64,000 nucleotides of DNA, from assembly GCF_024714475.1 (NCBI RefSeq), contig NZ_JAMZMI010000004.1:186001-250000 (forward strand). Direction: 5' to 3'. Below the pieces are notes generated by a model. That model saw only the letters and a program-made list of their open reading frames with translations, ran no database searches and had not been told where the DNA came from. A program made the position numbers and the translations under genes. Position 1 is the first letter of the stretch; every line of letters begins with the position of its first letter. Positions 17,967 through 28,084 of this stretch are shown piece by piece. This DNA is from Marinoscillum sp. MHG1-6. GTDB lineage: Bacteria; Bacteroidota; Bacteroidia; Cytophagales; Cyclobacteriaceae.

Positions 17967-19822
17967 TGGATATAGAAAAATTAGACCTCAAATCACCCGA
18001 CTTGGTGAACGAAAACTTTGAAAAGTTAGCAGCCCTCTTCCCCAACTGCGTTACGGAAGGTGCAGAAGGCAAGGCTATAGACTTTGACTTGCTCAAGCAA
18101 GAGCTGAGCCATGCTGTGGTAGAAGGCAATAAAGAACGTTACCGCTTGGAGTGGCCGGGGAAACGGGAAGCTATAGTAACTGCTAACCTACCCACCACCA
18201 AGACCCTACGCCCTGTAAGGGAAGACTCTGTAGATTTTGACAACACCGAAAACCTCTACATAGAAGGCGACAACTTAGAAGTACTCAAGCTACTACAAGA
18301 AAGCTACTTGGGTAAGATTAAAATGATCTACATAGACCCGCCTTACAACACAGGAAAAGACTTTGTGTACAAGGACAACTTTAGCAAAGACGCCCAGGAA
18401 GAACTTATAGAAAGCGGACAAAAAGACGAATACAACCAACGCTTGGTAGCTAACCCTGAAACTGCAGGTAGATACCATTCAGATTGGTTAAGCATGATGT
18501 ATCCAAGGTTGAAGTTGGCAAGGAATTTACTTTCGAATGATGGAGTGATTTTTATTTCCATAGATGATAATGAAGTTCACAACTTAAAACGAGTATGCGA
18601 TGAAATATTCGGTGACATCAACTTCATTGCGAATGTAATTTGGGAAAGAGCATTTGCTCCTAAAAATGATGCTAAATACTTTTCAGATAGTCATGACCAC
18701 ATATTAGTGTTTACCAAGAACATACTTGAATTTGAAATAGGGAAGCTTGAAAGAAGTGAAGAATCAAAAAGTCGATATAAAAATGCTGATGACGACTCTC
18801 GAGGACCATGGACTTCTGGGGATCTATCAGTCAAGACATATTCTGAAAAATACGATTACCCTATTACAACACCTTCAGGAAGAACAGTTAATCCACCTCA
18901 TGGATCATGTTGGCGCGTTTCGAAAGAAAAGTTTCAAGAGTTAGTTAATGATAACCGAATTTGGTTTGGTAAGGATGGAAATAATGTTCCTCGGTTGAAA
19001 CGTTTCCTTTCTGAAGTTCAAACAGGTATGGTTCCCATTTCAATTTGGCCTTACAAAGAAGTTGGTCATAATCAGGAAGGCAGACAAGAAGTAAAAAAGC
19101 TATTTGATGATAAAGGATATTTTGACGGACCAAAGCCAGTAAGGCTTTTATCAAGAATACTTCAAGTTGCGAATTTGGATGAAGACTCTACTGTTTTAGA
19201 CTTCTTTTCAGGTTCAGGAAGCTTAGCCCACACGGTTTATTCTTGGAATGCTGAAAACCAAGGAAGAGTGAGTTTTATTCAGGTTCAACTCCCCGAAGAA
19301 ACGGATGAAAAAAGTGAAGCATATAAAGCAGGCTTCAAAAACATTTGCGAAATAGGTAAAGAACGAATCCGCAGAGCAGCTAATAAAATCAAAGAAGAAA
19401 CCAAGGCTGATATAGATTATGGCTTTCGTGTCTATCGCTTAGACAGCAGCAACATGCAAGATGTCTATTACAAGCCACAAGACTATAACCAAAGCAACTT
19501 AGACCTCTTTGCAGACAATGTAAAACCAGACCGCACCGCAGATGATTTATTGGCACAAGTGATGTTGGATTGGGGCTTACCCCTATCGCTCAAAATTGAG
19601 CAGGTAGATGTATCAGGCAAGAAGGCCTTTAAAGTAGCAGAGAACTCACTTTATGCTTGTTTTGATAGCGGCATAGATGAAGACTTTGCGAAAGCCATTG
19701 CCCAAGATGAACCATTACGTATTGTGTTCAAAGACAGTGGCTTCAAGAACGACACTGCCAAAACCAATGTAAAGCAGCTACTCAAGCAGTTAAGTCCAGA
19801 AACTGAAATGAAGGTGATTTGA
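17966..19822 (+). CDS. Type III-like site-specific DNA (adenine-N6) methyltransferase, Mod
   Basis: 618 residues. The order of motifs is DPPYNTG (motif IV, residues 124-130) before LDFFSGSGS (motif I, near 410), the beta-class arrangement of type III Mod proteins. The part between, residues about 230-390, would hold the target recognition domain. Mod methylates the host's recognition sites and in type III systems also gives Res its specificity. A TTG three bases upstream could start translation, but the ATG at 17966 overlapping the XRE stop is better. Base composition is uneven: the first 170 and last 170 codons are more GC-rich than the middle, which suggests exchange of the recognition domain. 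res is not adjacent: three other genes lie between. Confidence 0.92.
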   Translation: MDIEKLDLKSPDLVNENFEKLAALFPNCVTEGAEGKAIDFDLLKQELSHAVVEGNKERYRLEWPGKREAIVTANLPTTKTLRPVREDSVDFDNTENLYIEGDNLEVLKLLQESYLGKIKMIYIDPPYNTGKDFVYKDNFSKDAQEELIESGQKDEYNQRLVANPETAGRYHSDWLSMMYPRLKLARNLLSNDGVIFISIDDNEVHNLKRVCDEIFGDINFIANVIWERAFAPKNDAKYFSDSHDHILVFTKNILEFEIGKLERSEESKSRYKNADDDSRGPWTSGDLSVKTYSEKYDYPITTPSGRTVNPPHGSCWRVSKEKFQELVNDNRIWFGKDGNNVPRLKRFLSEVQTGMVPISIWPYKEVGHNQEGRQEVKKLFDDKGYFDGPKPVRLLSRILQVANLDEDSTVLDFFSGSGSLAHTVYSWNAENQGRVSFIQVQLPEETDEKSEAYKAGFKNICEIGKERIRRAANKIKEETKADIDYGFRVYRLDSSNMQDVYYKPQDYNQSNLDLFADNVKPDRTADDLLAQVMLDWGLPLSLKIEQVDVSGKKAFKVAENSLYACFDSGIDEDFAKAIAQDEPLRIVFKDSGFKNDTAKTNVKQLLKQLSPETEMKVI

Positions 19823-19838
19823 TTAACTAAAAGAAATA

Positions 19839-21443
19839 ATGAATTTACCACTTTACACCGTCATCATTTATGGGCTTCTTTTTGGTTGGGCCGTGTTTTC
19901 CATGTACTACATGGTTCGCTTGTATTACTTAGGCTTGAATAAAGTAATTTCTCATGTTTATGATACCATACCTACCGTATTCACTACTTTGGGAGTACTG
20001 GGTACCTTCCTAGGTATCTATTACGGACTACAGGATTTTGATGAAAATAACATCACTGAAAGTATACCTGGGTTACTTCAGGGGATGAAAACAGCATTTT
20101 CAACTTCAATTTGGGGTATTGCTCTTTCACTTGTTTTTGGCAAAGCATCGCAGTATATGATTCGAGTGGCTGAGCGGAAGGAGCCCCCAAAAGCAACAGG
20201 AGAACTTGCTGCATTAAATGAGATCATCAAAGGTATAAACCTTTTAAAGTCTGATAATGACTATCATTTTCAGACACTTAATAAATCTTTGATTGGTGAG
20301 GTAGATAGTAGCCTTGCTACTCAACTGGTTAAACTCAGGAACACTTATTCTGAAACAAATACTCAGGTTGGTAAACAAACCGAGGCGCTAGTGAAAGTGC
20401 AAAAAGCGCTGGGTGGTGATGAAGAAACCAGTCTACTTACTCAAATGCAAAAATTGAGAGCAGAGGAGGCTGATTATGCATTGGAAAGTAAGAAGCAATT
20501 TGAACAGATTGGATCAGCCTCAGCTAAATTCAGTGAGCAGCTCACTCATGTAAATGAGTCCATTCATGCAATGAGCAGTAAGTTGGGCTCTGAGGAGTCT
20601 GCATCTATTCAGGAACAGCTTGAACAACTTAAAACAGTGCAAGTAGCTTCAACAGAACAAGCTCAGTCTGGAATAAATCAAGTCATTGAATCTATGGAGG
20701 GTAATAATGAAATGCTTTCTAGTAAGTTTGATGAGTTTTCAGAATTACTTGCCAAGAATAATACAGAAGCTTTGGTAGAAGTGATGAAGCAAGTTACGGA
20801 GGAGTTTAATAGTCAGATGTCTGCTCTAATTGAAAAGTTGGTGCAGGAGAACTTTCAGGAGCTTAATAACAGTGTAGAACGTCTAAATACCTGGCAGCAA
20901 GAAAACAAAGTAATGATTGCCGAATTAACGAAACAATTCACACAGGTTTCCAATGATTTCCAAATCACCTCTGTAGCCATTCAGGATATAACAGTAAATA
21001 CGGGTAAACTAACGGATGATAACAGCCATTTGACTAAGCTGATCGAGGCGTTGCAAAAGGTAATGATTGAGGACACTAAATATCAGGAGATTACCAAGCA
21101 GTTAACTTCATCTGTTGAGACGGTCAAGGGTAATATCGAAGCTTTTGATGAAACCACAGAAAAATTGAATGCTTGGGTAAGAAATCAGATGAATTTTACT
21201 GATTCAGTGGCGAAGCTCCTGACACGATTGGAAGAAATTGATCGAATCAAAGACATCAATGAAGTGTTCTGGGAGGATACCAAAAAACAACTCAATGAGG
21301 GTGTTTCCTTGATAGAGAAAGCAAGTTCTAGGTTGGCAGATGATGTAGAGTCAATCAATGAAGAATTTTATGAACGATTGAATGACACCTTGCAAAATCT
21401 TGATACCCTGATTCAAAGAGTGATAACTAATTACGCCCAATAA
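19839..21443 (+). CDS. zorA: ZorA-like MotA/TolQ/ExbB-family channel protein with a long coiled-coil tail
   Basis: 534 residues. Membrane helices lie at about 6-28, 46-64 and 83-102, with the sequence PTVFTTLGVLGTFLGIYYGL and then MKTAFSTSIWGIALSLVF, characteristic of MotA/ExbB-type stator subunits and of ZorA in Zorya. From residue 110 to the end the protein is almost entirely helical and heptad-rich, which in ZorA forms the long intracellular tail. In Zorya systems the ZorA5-ZorB2 ion-driven motor is thought to sense phage entry and signal through this tail to a cytoplasmic nuclease. It starts 16 bp after mod and is followed 11 bp later by the zorB-like gene. Confidence 0.85.
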   Translation: MNLPLYTVIIYGLLFGWAVFSMYYMVRLYYLGLNKVISHVYDTIPTVFTTLGVLGTFLGIYYGLQDFDENNITESIPGLLQGMKTAFSTSIWGIALSLVFGKASQYMIRVAERKEPPKATGELAALNEIIKGINLLKSDNDYHFQTLNKSLIGEVDSSLATQLVKLRNTYSETNTQVGKQTEALVKVQKALGGDEETSLLTQMQKLRAEEADYALESKKQFEQIGSASAKFSEQLTHVNESIHAMSSKLGSEESASIQEQLEQLKTVQVASTEQAQSGINQVIESMEGNNEMLSSKFDEFSELLAKNNTEALVEVMKQVTEEFNSQMSALIEKLVQENFQELNNSVERLNTWQQENKVMIAELTKQFTQVSNDFQITSVAIQDITVNTGKLTDDNSHLTKLIEALQKVMIEDTKYQEITKQLTSSVETVKGNIEAFDETTEKLNAWVRNQMNFTDSVAKLLTRLEEIDRIKDINEVFWEDTKKQLNEGVSLIEKASSRLADDVESINEEFYERLNDTLQNLDTLIQRVITNYAQ

Positions 21444-21454
21444 ATCATTTTGCT

Positions 21455-22186
21455 ATGGCTTTAGGTAAGGATAATGGCAATGAAAGCAATTGGATTTCCT
21501 TTTCGGACGTGATGACTGGTCTCATGGTTATTTTTTTGTTTATAGCCATTTCATACATTTCTGAAGTTCAAAAAAAACAAAAGGAGCGCGATTTGATTTT
21601 TGAGGAGTTCAAGGCAACGCGCGAATTATTGTATGCGGAACTTGAACAAGAATTTAAAGATGATTTCAAGGATTGGGAAGTTGAGTTAGACAAGGATTTG
21701 TCCATTAAATTCACTAATCCGGATGTGCTATTCCCGTCAGGAAGAGCCAATATTCGTCAAAATTTCGCCAGAATACTGGATGAATTTCTTCCACGTTACT
21801 TTGACATTTTACTTCAAGATAAATATGCAAACCGGATAGCTGAAATTCGAATTGAAGGTCATACAGATGAGGTGCCAGCTCCAACCTATGATGCGGATCC
21901 ATACATTGGGAATGTTAAACTCTCCCAGTTGAGATCTGCGGAGGTTTTGAAGTACTTTAGACATATGTCCTATTACAATAAATTATCTAAAGATAGAGAG
22001 TCGCAGTTGCAGTTTCTTCTAACGGCTAATGGACTTTCCTATGGACGCACTTTGGATGATCAAAAGGAATTAACGGCACTTACAGGTAATCCTGCAAATG
22101 ATACTTTTTCAAGGAGGGTAGAGTTCAAAATTATCACCTCAAGTCAAAGTCTGGTGGATCGTGTTTTAAAGGAAATTGAAGACTGA
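21455..22186 (+). CDS. zorB: ZorB-like OmpA-domain stator subunit
   Basis: 243 residues: one membrane helix near residues 18-36 (SFSDVMTGLMVIFLFIAI) with an Asp at its start, equivalent to the ion-binding Asp of MotB/ZorB; a linker; and a C-terminal OmpA-like peptidoglycan-binding domain (IRIEGHTDEVPAP, LSQLRSAEVLKYF, FSRRVEFKI). It would pair with the upstream ZorA-like protein and anchor the motor to the cell wall. Its stop codon overlaps the start of the HNH gene (TGATG), so the three Zorya-like genes appear translationally coupled. Confidence 0.87.
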   Translation: MALGKDNGNESNWISFSDVMTGLMVIFLFIAISYISEVQKKQKERDLIFEEFKATRELLYAELEQEFKDDFKDWEVELDKDLSIKFTNPDVLFPSGRANIRQNFARILDEFLPRYFDILLQDKYANRIAEIRIEGHTDEVPAPTYDADPYIGNVKLSQLRSAEVLKYFRHMSYYNKLSKDRESQLQFLLTANGLSYGRTLDDQKELTALTGNPANDTFSRRVEFKIITSSQSLVDRVLKEIED

Positions 22187-22995
22187 TGTTGTACGATTTT
22201 TCAAGATTGGATAAAAAAATGGACCAAATGGGATTTCCAAAACTAAGTGGGAAAAGTGGTTTTCAACTTATCAAGGGAGTTGACTTTGAAAATGCGTATA
22301 AAGCTGGATCCATTTCTTTCGAAGATGACGGTATTTACCTTGAATACAATGGACGTAAGTATAAGGGGTATATGTTTATTCAGCAGGCATACATTACTTA
22401 CAACAATGGACCTGTGAAAATGCCAAGGTTTCATACCATGAAATGTGAGAAAATCAGGGAATTTTTGGAGGATGGGAGATTTAAAAGTCGATATGAGTTT
22501 TCTAATTCAAGCAGGAATAATCTAATTGATATTCAAACAAAAAAAAGGTACGACAATGAAGTCTTGGAACTTTGCACCTTTTGTAGGCAAGAATATGCAG
22601 AAACAATTGCCGATACACAAGAATTTGAGCAGCTTCTCGATAAAGATGAGTATAAAAGTGACATTCTGGAAGTTGATCTTTTTGGCTATGTCAGGGGAAA
22701 GGAGAAAATCAGCAAGTTGTATAGGGAAAAGATGAGTTATACATGTGAATCCTGTGGGGTGCAAGCAAAGAATAGGGGTGATCGTAGGTATTGGCATACA
22801 CATCATATCAATGGAGATAAGACAATGAATGATGAAAGTAACCTTGAATGCTTGTGTGTATGTTGTCATTCACAAAAAGACCAACGCCATGAAGCGAATT
22901 TTACCAGAAAGGCGTGGCAAAAAGAGGTAGAGTTTTTTGTGGCCAAGTATAAAGATGAATTAGCTGCGGTAAACAGCCCATGTTTAGATAGATGA
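22186..22995 (+). CDS. HNH endonuclease, probable ZorE-like effector
   Basis: 269 residues. The C-terminal HNH domain has CESCG (Cys187/190), the core WHTHHINGD (residues 203-211) and ECLCVCCHSQ (221-230), a zinc-stabilised HNH layout with intact histidines. A further CTFC pair lies at 130-133. The N-terminal 120 residues match no domain I know. Zorya type II systems are defined by ZorA, ZorB and an HNH protein, ZorE, which degrades phage DNA. Position and overlap with zorB make that role likely; whether it is orthologous to ZorE or an independent HNH cannot be settled by eye. Confidence 0.75.
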   Translation: MLYDFSRLDKKMDQMGFPKLSGKSGFQLIKGVDFENAYKAGSISFEDDGIYLEYNGRKYKGYMFIQQAYITYNNGPVKMPRFHTMKCEKIREFLEDGRFKSRYEFSNSSRNNLIDIQTKKRYDNEVLELCTFCRQEYAETIADTQEFEQLLDKDEYKSDILEVDLFGYVRGKEKISKLYREKMSYTCESCGVQAKNRGDRRYWHTHHINGDKTMNDESNLECLCVCCHSQKDQRHEANFTRKAWQKEVEFFVAKYKDELAAVNSPCLDR

Positions 22996-23023
22996 AAAAT
23001 GGTCAAAAAAGAACGTATGTAGG

Positions 23024-26000
23024 ATGAAATTACAATTCAAAGAACAAGATTTTCAGATTGATGCGGTTCAGGCTGTGGTGGATTGTTTTGAAGGACAACC
23101 ACTCAAAACGAATCGTTTCACCTTAGAGCGCAGCAAAGAACTCATACGTAAAGCCAAACAGGCGGCAACCGGTGTGGGAATGTTAGACTTTGAAATAGAA
23201 GAAGAAATAGGTTACCGTAACGCTGCTATCCAACTCATGGAAACGCAGATGCTCAAAAATATTCAGGAAGTTCAAAAAAAGAACGACCTGCATGAAAGCC
23301 AGCAAATAGAGCGTCCACGTGGAGTAAAGTTGGGCTACAACCTCACCATAGAAATGGAGACCGGTACAGGTAAAACCTATACCTATATCCGTACCATGTA
23401 CGAGCTGCATAAAAAGTATGGTTGGAGCAAGTTCATTGTAATTGTGCCCAGCATTGCCATTCGTGAAGGGGTTTACAAGTCTTTTCAGGTTACCCAAGAC
23501 CACTTTCAAGAACTCTACGGGCACAAGATCAATCCATTTATTTACAACTCAGGTCGCCCACAGGATATTGAGAATTTCGCTTCTGATAGCCGTATCAGTG
23601 TGATGATTATCAATACCCAGGCTTTTAGTAGACGAGGTAAAGACGCACTTAGAATTTTCCAGGAGCTAGATCAGTTTGGAACAAGAAAGCCAATTGAAAT
23701 TCTATCACAAACGAACCCAATCTTAATCATAGATGAGCCACAATCTGTGGATGGACCTGTAGCTTTAGAAATGATGCAGGAGTTTAACCCTCTTTTTGCA
23801 ATTAGATATTCTGCCACACATAAAGTAGAATACAACAAAGTTTATCGCTTAGATGCTTTGGATGCTTACAACAAGCGTTTAGTCAAGAAAATACAAGTAA
23901 AGGGAATCAACCTAAAAGGCTCAACCGGCACGAATGGCTATTTATATTTAGAAAGCATTAGCCTGAGCACTACCAAACCACCTTTTGCATGGATAGAACA
24001 CGAGCAGCGAACTGCCTCAGGTGCTATTAACAAAAAGCGTGTGAAGGTGGCAGAAGGCTACAATATCTATGAGCAGTCTGGAAATATGCCTGCTTATAAG
24101 AACCAAACAGTCACAGAAATCAATGGCTATCTCAACAAGATAGTGGTCAATGGTCAGGACGTTTACCCAGGCGATATCCTCAATGATAAAGACGAGCATG
24201 CTTTCCGCAGGGTGCAAATTCGAGAATGTATTCTTTCCCATTTGCAAAAGGAAAAGCAGCTCTTTGGCAAAGGCATTAAAGTCCTGAGTCTATTCTTCAT
24301 TGATACCGTAGAGAAATACCGTGTGTATGATGAATTAGGAGAACAGCAATTGGGAGAATACGCCAAGATTTTTGAAGAAGAATACGATAAGGTCAAGAAC
24401 GAGTTCTTAGACCTCTTTGAGCAGGAATACAACGACTTCCTGAAAGATACAGAACCAAGTAAGGTGCATAAAGGCTATATGCCTACCAATTTTGGAGAGT
24501 ACCTGAAAAGAGACTCAGCAGACCAGGTGCACAACGGCTATTTCTCCATTGACAAGAAAGGCAAAACAGTGGACCCAACCACCAAGAAAGGTGTTGAAGA
24601 ATCAGATGATGTTTCAGCATACGACCTAATCATGAAAGACAAGGAAAGGTTGCTGAGCTTTGAAGAACCTACCCGTTTTATCTTCTCCCACTCTGCTTTG
24701 AAAGAAGGTTGGGACAACCCGAATGTATTCCAAATCTGTGCACTTAAACATGCTGAAAGTGGCAGCACAACTAGACGCAGACAGGAAGTTGGGCGTGGTA
24801 TGCGTTTATGCGTCAATAAGCATGGAGTGCGTCAGGATTTTGAATTGGTTGGCGACCAGGTGCATGAATTAAATAAGCTCACAGTTATTGCCTCAGAGAG
24901 CTATGAAGCCTTTGCCAAGGGATTACAGAAAGAGATAGCAGATACCCTCAAAGACCGCCCACAAAAAGCAGAAGTAGAATACTTTGTTGGCAAGATGATT
25001 ACCAATGAGCAGGGCGAAGAACTGCGCATTACGGAAGATGATGCCAAGAAGCTACAGTTTAAGCTAATTGTAGCTGAAATCATTGATGAAGACTACAAAA
25101 TCACACCGAAGGGCAAAGAACTCATAGAGCAAGGCAAAGTTGCCTTGCCCGAAAAACTTGAACCTTTCAAAGAATCTGTATGCAAACTATTACAGTCCAT
25201 TTATACAGGTGGGGAGTTCAAGCCGGAAGACGAACGCCAGACAATCATTCTCAATACCAACAAAAACTTTGGGAAGAAAGAGTTTCAGGAGCTTTGGGAT
25301 AAAATCAACCTGAAAACCATATACGAAGTGCAGTTTGATACCGAGCAGCTCATTCAGGATGCTAAAATCAAAATAGATGCTCAGCTCAATATTGGCGACC
25401 GTGTATATGAAGTAAAGACAGGCGAACTGGAAGATGGCACAGCTGAGCAAATGAAGGAAGGCAGCTTGGTTCGTGAGTCCAAACGTCAATACATGAAGCT
25501 CAAGAATGATTTGTATTCCAATACGGTGTATGATGTTGTAGGTGAAATAGAAGTACAAACCAACCTCACCCGCAGAACCATTGTAGAGATACTCAAGAAG
25601 ATTAAGCAAGAGAAGTTCTTGCTCATACGTAAGAACCCGGAAGAGTTTATCGGCAAATGCAGCAAGCTGATTAATGAAGTAAAAGCAAGCCTCATTATCA
25701 ACAACATTGTCTATCATAAAACCGAAGAAAGGCATGATGCCAAGACGGTATTCACCAATGATAAATTCGCCTTGCGCAAGTCTGAATTGCTCAAAAAGCA
25801 TATTTACGACTTCCTTACTTCCGACTCTAAGATTGAATCAGACTTTGCTTCTGCATTAGAAAACAGTACAGAAGTTGTGGTGTATGCCAAGCTTCCGAAA
25901 AGCTTCTATGTGTCCACACCAGTAGCCAACTACAGTCCTGATTGGGCAATCGTATTTGATAAAGACAAAGTGCGCCATATCTACTTTGTTGCAGAGACTA

Positions 26001-26152
26001 AAGGTTCTGATTCAGATATGGATTTACGAGAAATAGAGAAACTAAAAATCCATTGTGCTACGGAGCATTTCAAAGAGATAAGCGGTGCAGAAGTGAAGTT
26101 TGAGAAAGTGAGCAGCTATGAGAAGTTAATGGACATTGTGCAATTGAGTTGA
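23024..26152 (+). CDS. Type III-like restriction enzyme, Res (DEAD/DEAH helicase plus PD-(D/E)XK nuclease)
   Basis: 1042 residues. Superfamily 2 helicase motifs are intact: Walker A METGTGKTY (residues 111-119), Walker B variant LIIDEPQS (about 235), HSALKEGWDNPNVFQ (motif V, about 560) and RRRQEVGRGMRL (motif VI, about 582). A C-terminal PD-(D/E)XK nuclease is shown by PDWAIVF (about 971) and AETKGS (about 990). In type III systems Res translocates or diffuses along DNA with Mod and cuts unmethylated sites. Here it is separated from mod by the three Zorya-like genes and starts 28 bp after the HNH gene. Confidence 0.92.
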   Translation: MKLQFKEQDFQIDAVQAVVDCFEGQPLKTNRFTLERSKELIRKAKQAATGVGMLDFEIEEEIGYRNAAIQLMETQMLKNIQEVQKKNDLHESQQIERPRGVKLGYNLTIEMETGTGKTYTYIRTMYELHKKYGWSKFIVIVPSIAIREGVYKSFQVTQDHFQELYGHKINPFIYNSGRPQDIENFASDSRISVMIINTQAFSRRGKDALRIFQELDQFGTRKPIEILSQTNPILIIDEPQSVDGPVALEMMQEFNPLFAIRYSATHKVEYNKVYRLDALDAYNKRLVKKIQVKGINLKGSTGTNGYLYLESISLSTTKPPFAWIEHEQRTASGAINKKRVKVAEGYNIYEQSGNMPAYKNQTVTEINGYLNKIVVNGQDVYPGDILNDKDEHAFRRVQIRECILSHLQKEKQLFGKGIKVLSLFFIDTVEKYRVYDELGEQQLGEYAKIFEEEYDKVKNEFLDLFEQEYNDFLKDTEPSKVHKGYMPTNFGEYLKRDSADQVHNGYFSIDKKGKTVDPTTKKGVEESDDVSAYDLIMKDKERLLSFEEPTRFIFSHSALKEGWDNPNVFQICALKHAESGSTTRRRQEVGRGMRLCVNKHGVRQDFELVGDQVHELNKLTVIASESYEAFAKGLQKEIADTLKDRPQKAEVEYFVGKMITNEQGEELRITEDDAKKLQFKLIVAEIIDEDYKITPKGKELIEQGKVALPEKLEPFKESVCKLLQSIYTGGEFKPEDERQTIILNTNKNFGKKEFQELWDKINLKTIYEVQFDTEQLIQDAKIKIDAQLNIGDRVYEVKTGELEDGTAEQMKEGSLVRESKRQYMKLKNDLYSNTVYDVVGEIEVQTNLTRRTIVEILKKIKQEKFLLIRKNPEEFIGKCSKLINEVKASLIINNIVYHKTEERHDAKTVFTNDKFALRKSELLKKHIYDFLTSDSKIESDFASALENSTEVVVYAKLPKSFYVSTPVANYSPDWAIVFDKDKVRHIYFVAETKGSDSDMDLREIEKLKIHCATEHFKEISGAEVKFEKVSSYEKLMDIVQLS

Positions 26153-26170
26153 CAAGAAAACCTATAAAGA

Positions 26171-28075
26171 ATGAATTTAGGTAAACCACATTTAGAGGAT
26201 CTTTTTAATAAGCAAATCAGGTTTCAAATTCCTGTATTTCAAAGACATTACGTTTGGAATGAACAAAACCAATGGCAACCCCTTTGGGATGACTTCAGCA
26301 ACAAACTGAGTGAACGAAACAACAAGAATAAAAACCACCCCCACTACACGGGTTCTATTGTTTTATTTCAGGAATCGACCACTACCAGCACGGTTGCTAC
26401 CTACAGCGTAATTGACGGTCAACAACGCTTGACCACTTTTCAGCTTTTCATAACGGCATTCAGAGAAATATGCCGCAAGCATGTAGGTGATGATAACCTG
26501 CTGAACGATTTGAACAAGCTGCTTTTCAATGATAAGGTCTATGGTCAAACAGATTATGACAGCCAAAAGCACAAGCTTGAGCCTACCAAGTTCAACAACA
26601 AGGAGTTCAAACTGATTTTAGACCACAACTACGCAGAAGTTGAGGAGTTGCTTATCAATCCAATTCTTGAAGAATACGGTATTGGCTGGAAAACCTACCG
26701 TGATGTAGCAAAGAAAAGATATCGAATGTTGGCAGCCTATCTCTTCTTCTATGAAAAACTGGAAGAACTGATCAATGCTGCAACCGAGCCAATGGAAACG
26801 ATTATTCCCAAGTTGCTGCTTACGCTGAAACGAGACTTCCAATTTGTAGAAATCAATCTCGATCAGAATGATGACCCTCAAATGATATTTGAAACCATGA
26901 ATGGTAGAGGTGCCTCATTAACTGAGACCGATTTAATCCGCAACTACATATTCATGAGAGCTGATAGAAGTCAGGTGAATCTTGATAGTGTTTACGAAAA
27001 GTATTGGGATGAATTTGATGATGCCAGTTCAGAATTTAAGTGGCATGAACAAATAAGCAGAGGTCGTTATTTCGAAACTCACCTACAATTCTTTGTTATT
27101 GACTATCTGACTCTCAAGATGAGGAATGAAATACGCTATGACCAAGTGTTTTACCATTATAAATTCTTCATTGTAAACAATGACTCCTTCACGACTGTGG
27201 AAGAAGAATTGAAAGAATTGAATCGCTTCAGTGCTATTTACAAGTCCATTTTGAAGCCCAATACTGAAACGGTCTTTGGTAGATTCTGCTCAAGATTAAG
27301 AGACATGGACATTTCAACAATCTATCCGCTGATTTTAGCGATACAGGGTGATAGTGAAATTCCTTTACAAGAGAAGACAGGCATGTTTACCGCTCTTGAC
27401 TCCTATATCACAAGAAGGTTTCTCTGTGGATATACAACCAAGAACTACAATAAAGTATTCCTTGACTTCATTAAGCAGTTGGATACATGCAAAACTTCTG
27501 AGCAGTTTATAGAGCACCTCAAGTCTAAAACCGGAGACACGAACTTGTGGCCAACGGATACTATCCTAAAAGACAAGCTCCGAGAGAGACCTCTTTACCG
27601 TGAGGAAAAGAATCGCACAAAAAGCATTTCGAACATTCTTTTGGAAATTGAAAAATTCAGAAGAGGCAAGAAACAGGAGAAGATTGAATTTGTAAATGAA
27701 GGCTTGACCATTGAGCATGTGCTACCACAGAAGTGGTATGAGTTCTGGCCTCTTGAGGGTAGCTTGATTCCTCAAAATGAATTTGAACTTGCAGTCCATG
27801 CCGTAATGACCGAAGAAGATCCAAATGGCTACTACCATAAAATTGAAAATCGAAATAAGAAGCTGCACAGCTTAGGGAATCTAACGCTACTTACCACGTC
27901 TTTAAATCCAGCGGTGAGCAATTCCGCTTTCGATATAAAGCAAAAAGAATTAGCCAAGCAATCAACCTTGCTGCTCAATACCTATTTCATTGATTTCAAA
28001 GATTGGGATGAATCAGCTATTGAAAAAAGAACAGAGCTTCTTATTGAAGACATTATCAAAATTTGGAAATATTAA
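26171..28075 (+). CDS. DUF262/DUF1524 protein (GmrSD-like or ParB/HNH-type defence protein)
   Basis: 634 residues. The N-terminal DUF262 domain has VFQRHYVWN and the VIDGQQRLTTFQ motif (near residue 80), which in related proteins binds or hydrolyses nucleotides. The C-terminal DUF1524 region carries EHVLPQKW (near 513) and ENRNKKLHSLGNLTLL, an HNH-like His-Met nuclease signature. The same two domains form GmrSD, a type IV enzyme that cuts modified phage DNA. In this operon it could add restriction of modified DNA or serve as a regulator; sequence alone does not decide. It lies 18 bp after res and 9 bp before the helicase gene. Confidence 0.85.
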   Translation: MNLGKPHLEDLFNKQIRFQIPVFQRHYVWNEQNQWQPLWDDFSNKLSERNNKNKNHPHYTGSIVLFQESTTTSTVATYSVIDGQQRLTTFQLFITAFREICRKHVGDDNLLNDLNKLLFNDKVYGQTDYDSQKHKLEPTKFNNKEFKLILDHNYAEVEELLINPILEEYGIGWKTYRDVAKKRYRMLAAYLFFYEKLEELINAATEPMETIIPKLLLTLKRDFQFVEINLDQNDDPQMIFETMNGRGASLTETDLIRNYIFMRADRSQVNLDSVYEKYWDEFDDASSEFKWHEQISRGRYFETHLQFFVIDYLTLKMRNEIRYDQVFYHYKFFIVNNDSFTTVEEELKELNRFSAIYKSILKPNTETVFGRFCSRLRDMDISTIYPLILAIQGDSEIPLQEKTGMFTALDSYITRRFLCGYTTKNYNKVFLDFIKQLDTCKTSEQFIEHLKSKTGDTNLWPTDTILKDKLRERPLYREEKNRTKSISNILLEIEKFRRGKKQEKIEFVNEGLTIEHVLPQKWYEFWPLEGSLIPQNEFELAVHAVMTEEDPNGYYHKIENRNKKLHSLGNLTLLTTSLNPAVSNSAFDIKQKELAKQSTLLLNTYFIDFKDWDESAIEKRTELLIEDIIKIWKY

Positions 28076-28084
28076 GATGATGTC

